A stretch of 64,000 nt of DNA. Origin: Siphonodentalium dalli (lineage: Eukaryota > Mollusca > Scaphopoda > Gadilida > Siphonodentaliidae). A model generated the notes under the pieces. The model saw only the letters and a program-made list of their open reading frames with translations, had not been told where the DNA came from and ran no database searches. Below are positions 10,401-23,352 of the stretch, piece by piece (the stretch's first letter is position 1; each line of letters starts with the position of its first letter). The translations under genes and the position numbers were made by a program. The DNA lies in assembly GCA_032622095.1 (NCBI GenBank), contig CP136067.1:131941990-132005989 (forward strand). Reading direction: 5' to 3'.

Positions 10401-11191
10401 ATTGGAGGGAAGACGATGCAGTTTCATGTTATGATGAAAATAGTCAATTGAAAGCATCAGCCACTGCGTACTCTACTGATGGTGTAATGTTGAAGAATAA
10501 CCATCCACTCCACATAATGGTGGCCAGCAGTCGAGTGGATCTGTTATCCCACCCCTTGGTCTCCTCACTCCTGCAGTACAAGTGAAATACGTTGGGTTTC
10601 TTCTCATACTATTTACATCTTCTTATCTACACCATCTTCCTGACTTTCCTAACTGGATTCATGCTCAGCACAGATCCTCCTTACAACACCTGGTTCAATT
10701 CTATCAGGCTAAGCTGGGATACATTACCTATGAGAACATGATAGAATGGGTCGTATATATTTCGTCAGTTCTTGTCGTCCTAGACTTCTATGCATGTCAG
10801 CGGGAAACTGGATACAGAGAGTCGTGGCAATGGCAATTGGGTGCAGTTGCCATATTCCTAGCATGGATTAACCTTCTGCTGTTCATCCGGCAGTTACCGA
10901 AGCTTGGTATTTACGTGGTGATGTTTACAAGCATTCTCGCCACCTTCATTCAATTCTCCATTGTATTTATCTGGTTCATAATTGCCTTCAGTCTTGGATA
11001 CCACGTTCTGCTCAGTAAACGTAAAGAATATAGTGCGTTTTGGCATAAGATCGTTCACTGGATCGTGACATTGGATACACCTGTTCCTAATTCGGCATTA
11101 TAATTTCTTCAAGCTGAATATACCCGTTCTTTGTTCCTTTGTGCGTTTGTGTATTTTAAATTTTGGGCGCGGAAGAATAATTCCGTTGGAC
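7439..11191 (+). pseudogene. TRPA-like ankyrin channel, unit 1 (only copy with an N-terminus), broken
   Basis: TRPA channels carry many N-terminal ankyrin repeats before six membrane helices. Here an ATG at 7439 opens an N-terminal segment that a MITE interrupts at 7578-8167. Closing the gap at TTAA continues the frame to about 8260, where it shifts. About 17 ankyrin repeats follow to about 10130 (TPLHLA-type cores such as 8936, 9658 and 9959). After a linker come membrane segments at 10590-11030: S1, then S3 at ENMIEWVVYISSVL, S4 at WQWQLGAVAIFLAWINLLLF and S5 at GIYVVMFTSIL. S2 seems absent. Frame breaks lie near 8258, 8597, 8755, 9193, 9608, 9897, 10397 and 10580; a TAG specific to this unit is at 9151-9153. 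The frame ends at 11101 in the pore region. I see no introns after 7439. Family call strong; non-functional as read. Confidence 0.85.
7582..8163. mobile_element. TTAA-flanked MITE inside the TRPA-like N-terminus
   Basis: Terminal inverted repeats AGGGGTACTGTACGCC and GGCGTACAGTACCCCT are bounded by TTAA at 7578-7581 and 8164-8167. This is the signature of piggyBac-like, TTAA-specific insertion. No transposase frame is present. A second copy in opposite orientation lies at 55392-56456. Removing the element with one TTAA rejoins GTT-GTT-AAG-GAT in frame, so it entered coding sequence. Confidence 0.85.
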
Positions 11192-12580
11192 AATACAGAT
11201 GTGGCTAACCTTACTCCATCAGTGTGCAAGAGCAGGCGATGCTAGTCGTCTTCAGGATCTTTTGGATTATTTGAAGAAGAAGAAACCAAATTCAGTGAAG
11301 GATAAAATCAACAGTCCTGACGACGATGGCTTGTCTCCCATTCACTATGCTGCTCGACGCGATAACCTCGAAATTGTTAAGATACTTTTAGATTACGAAG
11401 CAGATGTTGATGCCAAAGGAAAAGATGGTGAAACCCCTTTACATTTTGCTGCTAGATACAGACGTGAGCAATCGAAGCAAAAGACAGATGAACAGCAAAC
11501 AGATGTATTTGATACTGTGGTAGGCTACCTGATTGGAAACAAAGCAGATATCATTGGTAGAGACTAGAGACAAGTATGGGCGGACTGCGCTGCATTTTGC
11601 TGCAATGCGTGGTAATGAAGACGCTGCTTCCGTTTTGCTCTCACTCATCCGACAAAGACGTTCTGGGGAAAAAAATGATGAAAATGACGAGGAGAAACTT
11701 GTTGGAACATTTTACTGGTGATATTTATAGGCACAACTCCACACAGAAACATCCAACCGTTCGCGCCTGACGAGCAAAATTTGACACCACTACATGTCGC
11801 CTGCATTCACAACCATCGAGAAGTTGCCAGGATGCTGCTTGAAAAAGGTGCAAACTTGACAAAAATAGCTGAAAAGTCAGCTAATTCGACACCTCTCCAC
11901 CTTGCCTGTGCCGAGGGACACACAAATATCGTCCAGTTCCTGTTCGACTTCGGAGAAAAAAAATGGATTTGGTTAATGAAATGATTGAAGCTAAAGATTC
12001 ATATGGTTATATTTGTCTTCACCTTGCTGCAGATAACGGCCATGAAGAAATTGCAAGGATGTGTGTTAGCAGGAAGGCTGTCGTGAACACACCATGCAGT
12101 AACAAACAGTATCCGCTGCAATTGGCTGCCGCTGCCGGAGATGATAAGATAGTATAAAGCTGTTGATAGGTCATGGTTCTAGAATAGATGCTCTCAATGC
12201 TGAACAGGCTACTCCTCTCCACAAGGCGTCCATCTTCAACCATGTTAATGTTGTAAAACGTCTACTAGATAGTGGAGTAAAGCTTGAAAGTAGAGATATG
12301 GATGATTGCACCCCTTTACTGCTTGCTGCTCTCTATGATCATATAGAGACTATTAAGTGTCTGATCAAGTTGGGTGTTGATCTCACAGTGAGAGATAAGA
12401 AGGACAAAACCTGTATTTACCTGGCAACAGAGGAAAACAATTATGAAGCTCTGCAGATGTTGTTATCCAACGATACAGTTAAGAAACTTGTCAATGTTAG
12501 CGACCAAGAAGACAAGGAACCATTGCATGTTGCTGCTGAAGAAGGAAACTTGGAAATTTTTTAAGCTATTGTTTGATGAA

Positions 12581-15500
12581 CAAGACAGTCAAAGACTGTG
12601 GGGTCGCTCACCAGACTGCAAAGACTGATAAGACTGGGACTCTTGAGACCATAACAGTCAGAACTTTTCATAATCACTTTAAAAGAAGCGGATCTACACA
12701 GGATATGTGGCTAGAGAGGCTTCATGTCGATCAGCGAATATCTACCTTTAAATTACCAATGGAAGACTACAGATCCCCCTCCAGCTAAACATATCCCCTC
12801 CTGACCGGGCTCCAGATTCCCAAGTCTTAGGTTAGAATTTCACAACTGACGTCTCAAACTTTCTCAATTGTTCGAAATTTCCAATCTCACAAGCACCGTT
12901 TTATAAACTATTTAGACATGTTTGAAGCCCAATTATCCATGAACCCGAAAACAACATATATATGTCAAGATTAATCAGTCAGGTAGTTCCAAGGTAGATG
13001 TTTTAAGTGAAGTCCCCATAGCCCCGTCATTTCTTGACAGGTTGACCTCATGTTAACAAATCTGAATCTCAGTCACTAAAGGATCCTCCATACTATATGT
13101 AAGCTAAATAGTCCAACCTCTCTTGAGAAGACATTTTTAAGTATTACTATAGAGACATACAGTTATGTCCCTGGTCCCAGTCTATTTAATCTGGTGACCC
13201 CATCTGAATAAATTTGAATGCCAGATACCAAAGAACCCTTCATACTAAATATCAATAAAATAGACCTGATGGTCTGTGTGAAGGAAGCATATTAAGAGGA
13301 AAACTTTCCTTTGCTTGACCCCTAGTTGACAAGTTGACCCCATTTAAAACCAATGACCCCATTTGAAAAAAAATCTGAACTCCAGGTCACCCAAGGACTG
13401 TTCATACCAAATATGAACCCGTTCAACCTGATGGTACAGCAGAAGAGGTAGTTTTTAAGAATTACTATGGAGAGCAAGAGTTATGGCCCTGCCTTCATAA
13501 CCATTTGATAGAGTGACCTCATTTAAACAAATATGAATGTAAGTCACCTAGGGAACATCTACACCAAATATGAACCCATTCAGTCTAGAGAAGATGTGAG
13601 CTCAAAAATTACATTTCATTGAACAAATCTGTAAATCACCCCCCCCCCCCCAACACAGTGGCGACATCCCTGCAAGAATATGACATACATCATTTATGTG
13701 GATGCCTATGGCCTTAACAAAATTACCATGACCTGGAAAGCCAGTGCATTCTCTTTTATATGTGAGGCTTCCCATGGGAGCATATATAAGAGAATGCACA
13801 AGCACAGGGTCTCACCGGCACAACTCTGGTCATGAAATGGTTAATATTAATAGTAAAAATAAACTTTATCTTTCAAACAGGCAATTTGTATCTGAGATAA
13901 ACATGGGATAAAATTCCATTCATAAAGCCACTATCAGCAACAAGAATGTCTGGGAGACCTGTTGACATGAAGATAATTAATGATGGCACAAACATTTGCC
14001 CAGTGATACCAATGTATTGTGTTACTCCTACAGCTGTGTTCAAAACAAGGATTTACATCCACACCTAAATATTTAAACCCATTTGGTCTTTAATATGTAT
14101 CTGGAGAAGAAAACAATTGATGGACGGATAGAGACATGACAGATGGATGGATGGGAAAACAGTCTGACATAGATACTGACAAATTCAATCCAATATACCC
14201 CCCCCCCCAAGTTTTCTTTTCAGGGTATAATGAGTTCAATTGGATACTGGTGGTTAAGAACATAATATTCGAACAGCCAAGCCTGAACATAGTGTCTGAC
14301 ATTTGCACAATGAGGTCCCATAAGGGTGAATTTAATGACACAATCCTACAATGCGGGCTAGCATCACCAAATTCACCCTCTGAGGACCTCATTCTGTGTA
14401 GGCCTCAACTGCTATGGGAGACATAGCATTAGATTGAAGTTCTCCAGTTAAAGTTGGTGATGTGCACCCACTGGGCACCTCAATTATGCATTTTATATTC
14501 ACAAATTAGGGGATATAGAAACTAAATAGAAGGGAAAAAGTAAGTAAAAATGTCAATTTAAGTGCCTATATACTTCCCAGAAGATGAGGCTTAAGCAGAA
14601 TGAGGACCCTGACTAGTGTATTTGGTGATGCTAGACTGCTGTGCAGGGTAGCATAACTAAATTCACCCTCTGGGAACCTCATTCTGCAAATGCCAGACAC
14701 ACTAAATTCAGGTTAGAGAACAATAATTTGTTTTTATTTTAATAACACACATTGGCATGAGTGCTGTCTGGTGCATTAAGTTCACACCTGTCAGCCTGAT
14801 AAACATCTCAATTGATGCCTGTGTGTGTATTTATATTAACTCTCTCTGTCTGTAGCTAATACAATTGACTTAATATGCTGGTGGGGAGATCCTGTGAGTT
14901 AGGAAATGAGATAGGGTGGAATGCTGTTGGTTGGGGGCAGGGTGGGGTTCTGGGTCATGTGGGGGGAGGGTGATAATTTTGTTTGTATGTTAAATTGATC
15001 AAGGAGTTCCTGAATTTTTTATTATTTTTTGGGGAATTATGGCCCTGCCTGCACCCGAATTTGACCCAGTGACCCCATTTGAACAAATCTGAACCCCAGT
15101 CATTCAATGACCCCACATACCAAATATAAACTAAATCGGCACAATGGTTATAGACAAGAAGTCGTTATAAGAATTACCAAGGAGGAATATAGTTATGGCC
15201 CTGGTTTCGCAACTGTTTGACACAGTGACCTCATTTGAACAAATCTGAATGACAGTCACCTAGGGAACATCCACACCAAATATGATCAAAATACAAAAAT
15301 GTAATTTTTTGGTTTTTAGAGTTATGTCCCTGGCTCTGCCCCTAATGACCCAGTGATCCAATTTGAACAAATCTGATTCCCAGTCACCCAAGGTCCCTCA
15401 GTACCAAATATAAGCTAAATCGGCCGAATATTTTTGTAGATGAAGTCATTGTAAGAATTACTATGAGTTATGGCCCTGGTTTCTCAACTAATTGACCGGG

Positions 15501-15861
15501 TGACCTCATTTGAACAAATCTGAACACCAGTCACACAAGGACCCTCCATACCAAATATTAGCTAAATCGGCACAATGGTTATGGACAAGAAGTTGTTGTA
15601 AGAATTACTGTGGAGGAATAGAGTTATGACCCTGGTTTGGCAACTATTTGACCCAGTGACCTCATTTGAACAAATCTGAATGAGAGTCACCTAGGGAACA
15701 TCCACACCAAATATGAACCAATTTGGTACGATGGTTTCAGAGGAGAAGATGTGTTTAAAAAAGTTGACAGACAGACAGACGGACAGACAGACGGACGGAC
15801 GGACGACGGACGAGGAGTGATGACTATAGCTCCACCGGAGACTTCGTCTCAGGTGAGCTAA
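12581..15861. mobile_element. 3.28-kb interspersed element with internal repeats and a 3' hairpin
   Basis: The other units run uninterrupted from GATGAA into AAAGCGGAC; here 3.28 kb intervenes. The body holds many diverged copies of a roughly 150-190-bp module with 'gacccagtgacctcatttga' and 'acaaatctgaat', mainly at 12980-13600 and 15040-15750. The middle, 14100-14730, has its own duplicated block ending CACCCTCTG..ACCTCATTCTG. The right end is a GACAGACAGACGGACGG tract (15765-15810) followed by TAGCTCCACCGGAGAC..GTCTCAGGTGAGCTA, which folds into a hairpin. No transposase or reverse transcriptase frame was found. The end hairpin followed by CTAA recalls Helitrons, but no TC start is present. 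Target duplication is unclear because the site is an A-run. Confidence 0.75.
13630..13644 (+). repeat. Poly-C tract
   Basis: An uninterrupted C run inside the 3.28-kb insertion. Similar C runs occur at 14200-14209 and in many intergenic places. It explains artefactual proline- or glycine-rich frames. Confidence 0.8.
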
Positions 15862-17431
15862 AAAGCGGACATTGACTGTTAAGATGAAGACGAGAATACA
15901 CCACTTCACTTGGCAGCTAAATTTGGACGAACAAACATTGTGAAGTTCATTCTTGAAAAAGACAATCGAGCTGTGAATGATGAAGAAATGAACTCCGACA
16001 CACCACTCCATATTGATGCCTTATTTGGAAATTACAAAATAGCTAATGTTCTCATTGAATGTGGTGCCGATGTTACTGCAAGAAATTTAAATTTATGGAC
16101 ACCACTTGACTCTGCTGCATCAAAGGTTGGACAAAAACTGCCAAATTGTTAATAGAAGAGGGTGCTCTTCTTGGGGCTACGGACAAAGCAAATACGACGC
16201 CACTTCATTTAGCAAGTATGAATGGACATGATGACATGGTTAAGTTACTTATTGAGAAGGGTGCTGTTGTGGGCAAGTGTAACTCAGAAGGTCTCAACTG
16301 CTTGGATCTGGCCCTAGAACACCACAATGAGAGCACAGCATTAACAATAATAAATTCTGACCACTGGGATGATGCCTTGAGAACCGAGAAACGAGAAACT
16401 ATTGATCAGACAACAGATAAACAGACTACAGATACAGAACCAAAGGTCATTTCAAGACAGACACCAATGCGAAAGCTTATCAGGAAAATGTCAAGGGTTG
16501 CTGAGAAAGTGTTCAACGAATGCATGACAAAGGAAGAATATAAAGATAAAGGGAAAAATACAGAAAGCAAGGATTACCAGGTTATACATGTATATAAATT
16601 CCTGTATGAGTTCCTGGATGACGCTTACTGTGATTGGATCATTGGAGGGAAGACGATGCAGTTTCATGTTATGATGAAAATAGTCAATTGAAAGCATCAG
16701 CCACTGCGTACTCTACTGATGGTGTAATGCTGAAGAATAACCATCCACTCCACATAATGGTGGCCAGCAGCCGAGTGGATCTGTTATCCCACCCCTTGGT
16801 CTCCTCACTCCTGCAGTACAAGTGAAATACGTTGGGTTACTTCTCATACTATTTACATCTTCTTATCTACACCATCTTCCTGACTTTCCTAACTGGATTC
16901 ATGCTCAGCACAGATCCTCCTTACAACACCTGGTTCAATTCTATCAGGCTAAGCTGGGATACATTACCTATGAGAACATGATAGAATGGGTCGTATATAT
17001 TTCGTCAGTTCTTGTCGTCCTAGACTTCTATGCATGTCAGCGGGAAACTGGATACAGAGAGTCGTGGCAATGGCAATTGGGTGCAGTTGCCATATTCCTA
17101 GCATGGATTAACCTTCTGCTGTTCATCCGGCAGTTACCGAAGCTTGGTATTTACGTGGTGATGTTTACAAGCATTCTCGCCACCTTCATTCAATTCTCCA
17201 TTGTATTTATCTGGTTCATAATTGCCTTCAGTCTTGGATACCACGTTCTGCTCAGTAAACGTAAAGAATATAGTGCGTTTTGGCATAAGATCGTTCACTG
17301 GATCGTGACATTGGATACACCTGTTCCTAATTCGGCATTATAATTTCTTCAAGCTGAATATACCCGTTCTTTGTTCCTTTGTGCGTTTGTGTATTTTAAA
17401 TTTTGGGCGCGGAAGAATAATTCCGTTGGAC

Positions 17432-20390
17432 ATTACAGATGTGGCTAACCTTACTCCATCAGTGTGCAAGAGCAGGCGATGCTAGTCGTCTTCAGGATCT
17501 TTTGGATTATTTGAAGAAGAAGAAACCAAATTCAGTGAAGGATAAAATCAACAGTCCTGACGACGATGGCTTGTCTCCCATTCACTATGCTGCTCGACGC
17601 GATAACCTCGAAATTGTTAAGATACTTTTAGATTACGAAGCAGATGTTGATGCCAAAGGAAAAGATGGTGAAACCCCTTTACATTTTGCTGCTAGATACA
17701 GACGTGAGCAATCGAAGCAAAAGACAGATGAACAGCAAACAGATGTATTTGATACTGTGGTAGGCTACCTGATTGGAAACAAAGCAGATATCATTGGTAG
17801 AGACTAGAGACAAGTATGGGCGGACTGCGCTGCATTTTGCTGCAATGCGTGGTAATGAAGACGCTGCTTCCGTTTTGCTCTCACTCATCCGACAAAGATG
17901 TTCTGGGGGAAAAAATGATGAAAATGACGAGGAGAAACTTGTTGGAACATTTTACTGGTGATATTTATAGGCACAACTCCACACAGAAACATCCAATCGT
18001 TCGCGCCTGACGAGCAAAATTTGACACCACTACATGTCGCCTGCATTCACAACCATCGAGAAGTTGCCAGGATGCTGCTTGAAAAAGGTGCAAACTTGAC
18101 AAAAATAGCTGAAAAGTCAGCTAATTCGACACCTCTCCACCTTGCCTGTGCCGAGGGACACACAAATATCGTCCAGTTCCTGTTCGACTTCGGAGAAAAA
18201 AAATGGGTTTGGTTAATGAAATGATTGAAGCTAAAGATTCATATGGTTATATTTGTCTTCGCCTTGCTGCAGATAACGGCCATGAAGAAATTGCAAGGAT
18301 GTGTGTTAGCAGGAAGGCTGTCGTGAACACACCATGCAGTAACAAACAGTATCCGCTGCAATTGGCTGCCGCTGCCGGAGATGATAATATAGTATAAAGC
18401 TGTTGATAGGTCATGGTTCTAGAATAGATGCTCTCAATGCTGAACAGGCTACTCCTCTCCACAAGGCGTCCATCTTCAACCATGTTAATGTTGTAAAACG
18501 TCTACTAGATAGTGGAGTAAAGCTTGAAAGTAGAGATATGGATGATTGCACCCCTTTACTGCTTGCTGCTCTCTATGATCATATAGAGACTATTAAGTGT
18601 CTGATCAAGTTGGGTGTTGATCTCACAGTGAGAGATAAGAAGGACAAAACCTGTATTTACCTGGCAACAGAGGAAAACAATTATGAAGCTCTGCAGATGT
18701 TGTTATCCAACGATACAGTTAAGAAACTTGTCAATGTTAGCGACCAAGAAGATAAGGAACCATTGCATGTTGCTGCTGAAGAAGGAAACTTGGAATTTGT
18801 TTAAGCTATTGTTTGATGAAAAAGCGGACATTGACTGTAAAGATGAAGACGAGAATACACCACTTCACTTGGCAGCTAAATTTGGACGAACAAACATTGT
18901 GAAGTTCATTCTTGAAAAAGACAATCGAGCTGTGAATGATGAAGAAATGAACTCCGACACACCACTCCATATTGATGCCTTATTTGGAAATTACAAAATA
19001 GCTAATGTTCTCATTGAATGTGGTGCCGATGTTACTGCAAGAAATTTAAATTTATGGACACCACTTGACTCTGCTGCATCAAAGGTTGGACAAAAACTGC
19101 CAAATTGTTAATAGAAGAGGGTGCTCTTCTTGAGGCTACGGACAAAGCAAATACGACGCCACTTCATTTAGCAAGTATGAATGGACATGATGACATGGTT
19201 AAGTTACTTATTGAGAAGGGTGCTGTTGTGGGCAAGTGTAACTCAGAAGGTCTCAACTGCTTGGATCTGGCCCTAGAACACCACAATGAGAGCACAGCAT
19301 TAACAATAATAAATTCTGACCACTGGGATGATGCCTTGAGAACCGAGAAACGAGAAACTATTGATCAGACAACAGATAAACAGACTACAGATACAGAACC
19401 AAAGGTCATTTCAAGACAGACACCAATTCGAAAGCTTGTCAGGAAAATGTCAAGGGTTGCTGAGAAAGTGTTCAACGAATGCATGACAAAGGAAGAATAT
19501 AAAGATAAAGGGAAAAATACAGAAAGCAAGGATTACCAGGTTATACATGTATATAAATTCCTGTATGAGTTCCTGGATGACGCTTACTGTGATTGGATCA
19601 TTGGAGGGAAGACGATGCAGTTTCATGTTATGATGAAAATAGTCAATTGAAAGCATCAGCCACTGCGTTCTCTACTGATGGTGTAATGCTGAAGAATAAC
19701 CATCCACTCCACATAATGGTGGCCAGCAGCCGAGTGGATCTGTTATCACACCCCTTGGTCTCCTCACTCCTGCAGTACAAGTGAAATACGTTGGGTTTCT
19801 TCTCATACTATTTACATCTTCTTATCTACACCATCTTCCTGACTTTCCTAACTGGATTCATGCTCAGCACAGATCCTCCTTACAACACCTGGTTCAATTC
19901 TATCAGGCTAAGCTGGGATACATTACCTATGAGAACATGATAGAATGGGTCGTATATATTTCGTCAGTTCTTGTCGTCCTAGACTTCTATGCATGTCAGC
20001 GGGAAACTGGATACAGAGAGTCGTGGCAATGGCAATTGGGTGCAGTTGCCATATTCCTAGCATGGATTAACCTTCTGCTGTTCATCCGGCAGTTACCGAA
20101 GCTTGGTATTTACGTGGTGATGTTTACAAGCATTCTCGCCACCTTCATTCAATTCTCCATTGTATTTATCTGGTTCATAATTGCCTTCAGTCTTGGATAC
20201 CACGTTCTGCTCAGTAAACGTAAAGAATATAGTGCGTTTTGGCATAAGATCGTTCACTGGATCGTGACATTGGATACACCTGTTCCTAATTCGGCATTAT
20301 AATTTCTTCAAGCTGAATATACCCGTTCATTGTTCCTTTGTGCGTTTGTGTATTTTAAATTTTGGGCGCGGAAGAATAATTCCGTTGTAC
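17432..20390 (+). pseudogene. TRPA-like unit 3
   Basis: An uninterrupted 2959-bp unit. Ankyrin repeats run from 17439 to about 19330; a Lys/Thr-rich linker holds TDKQTTDTEPKVISRQTP; membrane segments lie at 19785-20240 with the frame ending at 20300. Breaks shared with the other units lie near 17797, 17955, 18392, 18802, 19096, 19596 and 19779. The A-run at 18197-18204 is one base shorter than in unit 1. Private differences include CATCCAATCG for CATCCAACCG and LEFV for LEIV/LEIF. Like unit 2 it has no start region. The differences are consistent with neutral drift after duplication. Confidence 0.87.
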
Positions 20391-23352
20391 ATTACAGATG
20401 TGGCTAACCTTACTCCATCAGTGTGCAAGAGCAGGCGATGCTAGTCATCTTCAGGATCTTTTGGATTATTTGAAGAAGAAGAAGAAACCAAATTCAGTGA
20501 AGGATAAAATCAACAGTCCTGACGACGATGGCTTGTCTCCCATTCACTATGCTGCTCGACGCGATAACCTCGAAATTGTTAAGATACTTTTAGATTACGA
20601 AGCAGATGTTGATGCCAAAGGAAAAGATGGTGAAACCCCTTTACATTTTGCTGCTAGATACAGACGTGAGCAATTGAAGCAAAAGACAGATGAATAGCAA
20701 ACAGATGTATTTGATACTGTGGTAGGCTACCTGATTGGAAACAAAGCAGATATCATTGGTAGAGACTAGAGACAAGTATGGGCGGACTGCGCTGCATTTT
20801 GCTGCAATGCGTGGTAATGAAGACGCTGCTTCCGTTTTGCTCTCACTCATCCGACAAAGACGTTCTGGGGGAAAAAATGATGAAAATGACGAGGAGAAAC
20901 TTGTTGGAACATTTTACTGGTGATATTTATAGGCACAACTCCACACAGAAACATCCAACCGTTCGCGCCTGACGAGCAAAATTTGACACCACTACATGTC
21001 GCCTGCATTCACAACCATCGAGAAGTTGCCAGGATGCTGCTTGAAAAAGGTGCAAACTTGACAAAAATAGCTGAAAAGTCAGCTAATTCGACACCTCTCC
21101 ACCTTGCCTGTGCCGAGGGACACACAAATATCGTTCAGTTCCTGTTCGACTTCGGAGAAAAAAAACGGGTTTGGTTAATGAAATGATTGAAGCTAAAGAT
21201 TCATATGGTTATATTTGTCTTCACCTTGCTGCAGATAACGGCCATGAAGAAATTGCAAGGATGTATATTAGCAGGAAGGCTGTCGTGGACACACCATGCA
21301 GTAACAAACAGTATCCGCTGCAATTGGCTGCCGCTGCCGGAGATGATAAGATAGTATAAAGCTGTTGATAGGTCATGGTTCTAGAATAGATGCTCTCAAT
21401 GCTGAACAGGCTACTCCTCTCCACAAGGCGTCCATCTTCAACCATGTTAATGTTGTAAAACGTCTACTAGATAGTGGAGTAAAGCTTGAAAGTAGAGATA
21501 TGGATGATTGCACCCCTTTACTGCTTGCTGCTCTCTATGATCATATAGAGACTATTAAGTGTCTGATCAAGTTGGGTGTTGATCTCACAGTGAGAGATAA
21601 GAAGGACAAAACCTGTATTTACCTGGCAACAGAGGAAAACAATTATGAAGCTCTGCAGATGTTGTTATCCAACGATACAGTTAAGAAACTTGTCAATGTT
21701 AGCGACCAAGAAGACAAGGAACCATTGCATGTTGCTGCTGAAGAAGGAAACTTGGAAATTTTTTAAGCTATTGTTTGATGAAAAAGCGGACATTGACTGT
21801 AAAGATGAAGACGAGAATACACCACTTCACTTGGCAGCTAAATTTGGACGAACAAACATTGTGAAGTTCATTCTTGAAAAAGACAATCGAGCTGTGAATG
21901 ATGAAGAAATGAACTCCGACACACCACTCCATATTGATGCCTTATTTGGAAATTACAAAATAGCTAATGTTCTCATTGAATGTGGTGCCGATGTTACTGC
22001 AAGAAATTTAAATTTATGGACACCACTTGACTCTGCTGCATCAAAGGTTGGACAAAAACTGCCAAATTGTTAATAGAAGAGGGTGCTCTTCTTGGGGCTA
22101 CGGACAAAGCAAATACGACGCCACTTCATTTAGCAAGTATGAATGGACATGATGACATGGTTAAGTTACTTATTGAGAAGGGTGCTGTTGTGGGCAAGTG
22201 TAACTCAGAAGGTCTCAACTGCTTGGATCTGGCCCTAGAACACCACAATGAGAGCACAGCATTAACAATAATAAATTCTGACCACTGGGATGATGCCTTG
22301 AGAACCGAGAAACGAGAAACTATTGATCAGACAACAGATAAACAGACTACAGATAAAGAACCAAAGGTCATTTCAAGACAGACACCAATGCGAAAGCTTA
22401 TCAGGAAAATGTCAAGGGTTGCTGAGAAAGTGTTCAACGAATGCATGACAAAGGAAGAATATAAAGATAAAGGGAAAAATACAGAAAGCAAGGATTACCA
22501 GGTTATACATGTATATAAATTCCTGTATGAGTTCCTGGATGACGCTTACTGTGATTGGATCATTGGAGGGAAGACGATGCAGTTTCATGTTATGATGAAA
22601 ATAGTCAATTGAAAGCATCAGCCACTGCGTACTCTACTGATGGTGTAATGCTGAAGAATAACCATCCACTCCACATAATGGTGGCCAGCAGCCGAGTGGA
22701 TCTGTTATCCCACCCCTTGGTCTCCTCAGTCCTGCAGTACAAGTGAAATACGTTGGGTTTCTTCTCATACTATTTACATCTTCTTATCTACACCATCTTC
22801 CTGACTTTCCTAACTGGATTCATGCTCAGCACAGATCCTCCTTACAACACCTGGTTCAATTCTATCAGGCTAAGCTGGGATACATTACCTATGAGAACAT
22901 GATAGAATGGGTCGTATATATTTCGTCAGTTCTTGTCGTCCTAGACTTCTATGCATGTCAGCGGGAAACTGGATACAGAGAGTCGTGGCAATGGCAATTG
23001 GGTCCAGTTGCCATATTCCTAGCATGGATTAACCTTCTGCTGTTCATCCGGCAGTTACCGAAGCTTGGTATTTACGTGGTGATGTTTACAAGCATTCTCG
23101 CCACCTTCATTCAATTCTCCATTGTATTTATCTGGTTCATAATTGCCTTCAGTCTTGGATACCACGTTCTGCTCAGTAAACGTAAAGAATATAGTGCGTT
23201 TTGGCATAAGATCGTTCACTGGATCGTGACATTGGATACACCTGTTCCTAATTCGGCATTATAATTTCTTCAAGCTGAATATACCCGTTCTTTGTTCCTT
23301 TGTGCGTTTGTGTATTTTAAATTTTGGGCGCGGAAGAATAATTCCTTTGTAC
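20391..23352 (+). pseudogene. TRPA-like unit 4, with a private nonsense codon
   Basis: A 2962-bp unit with the same order: ankyrin repeats 20398 to about 22290, linker, membrane segments 22747-23202, frame end at 23262. One extra AAG codon lies in the KKKK tract near 20476. A private TAG at 20695-20697 replaces the CAG of the other units, and GTCCAGTTGCC replaces GTGCAGTTGCC in S4 (Ala to Pro). The base after the A-run near 21165 is C where other units have T. The shared breaks near 20758, 20917, 21354, 21764, 22058, 22558 and 22741 are present. Non-functional as read. Confidence 0.87.

Larger units (their letters stand above)
11192..17431 (+). pseudogene. TRPA-like unit 2, split by a 3.28-kb insertion
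   Basis: Ankyrin repeats run from 11199 to about 12580 and resume at 15862. The remaining repeats, linker and S1/S3-S5 segments lie at 15862-17343. The insertion falls between the GATGAA and AAAGCGGAC parts of the repeat beginning KLLFDEKAD. The unit shares the frame breaks of unit 1 (near 11557, 11715, 12152, 12562, 16137, 16637 and 16820). Its A-run at 11957-11964 is one base shorter than in unit 1, which adds a break after FDFGEKK. After the insertion, 'gactgttaagatgaag' replaces 'gactgtaaagatgaag', giving an in-frame TAA at 15880. It lacks the N-terminus and pore. Non-functional as read; family call strong. Confidence 0.87.
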
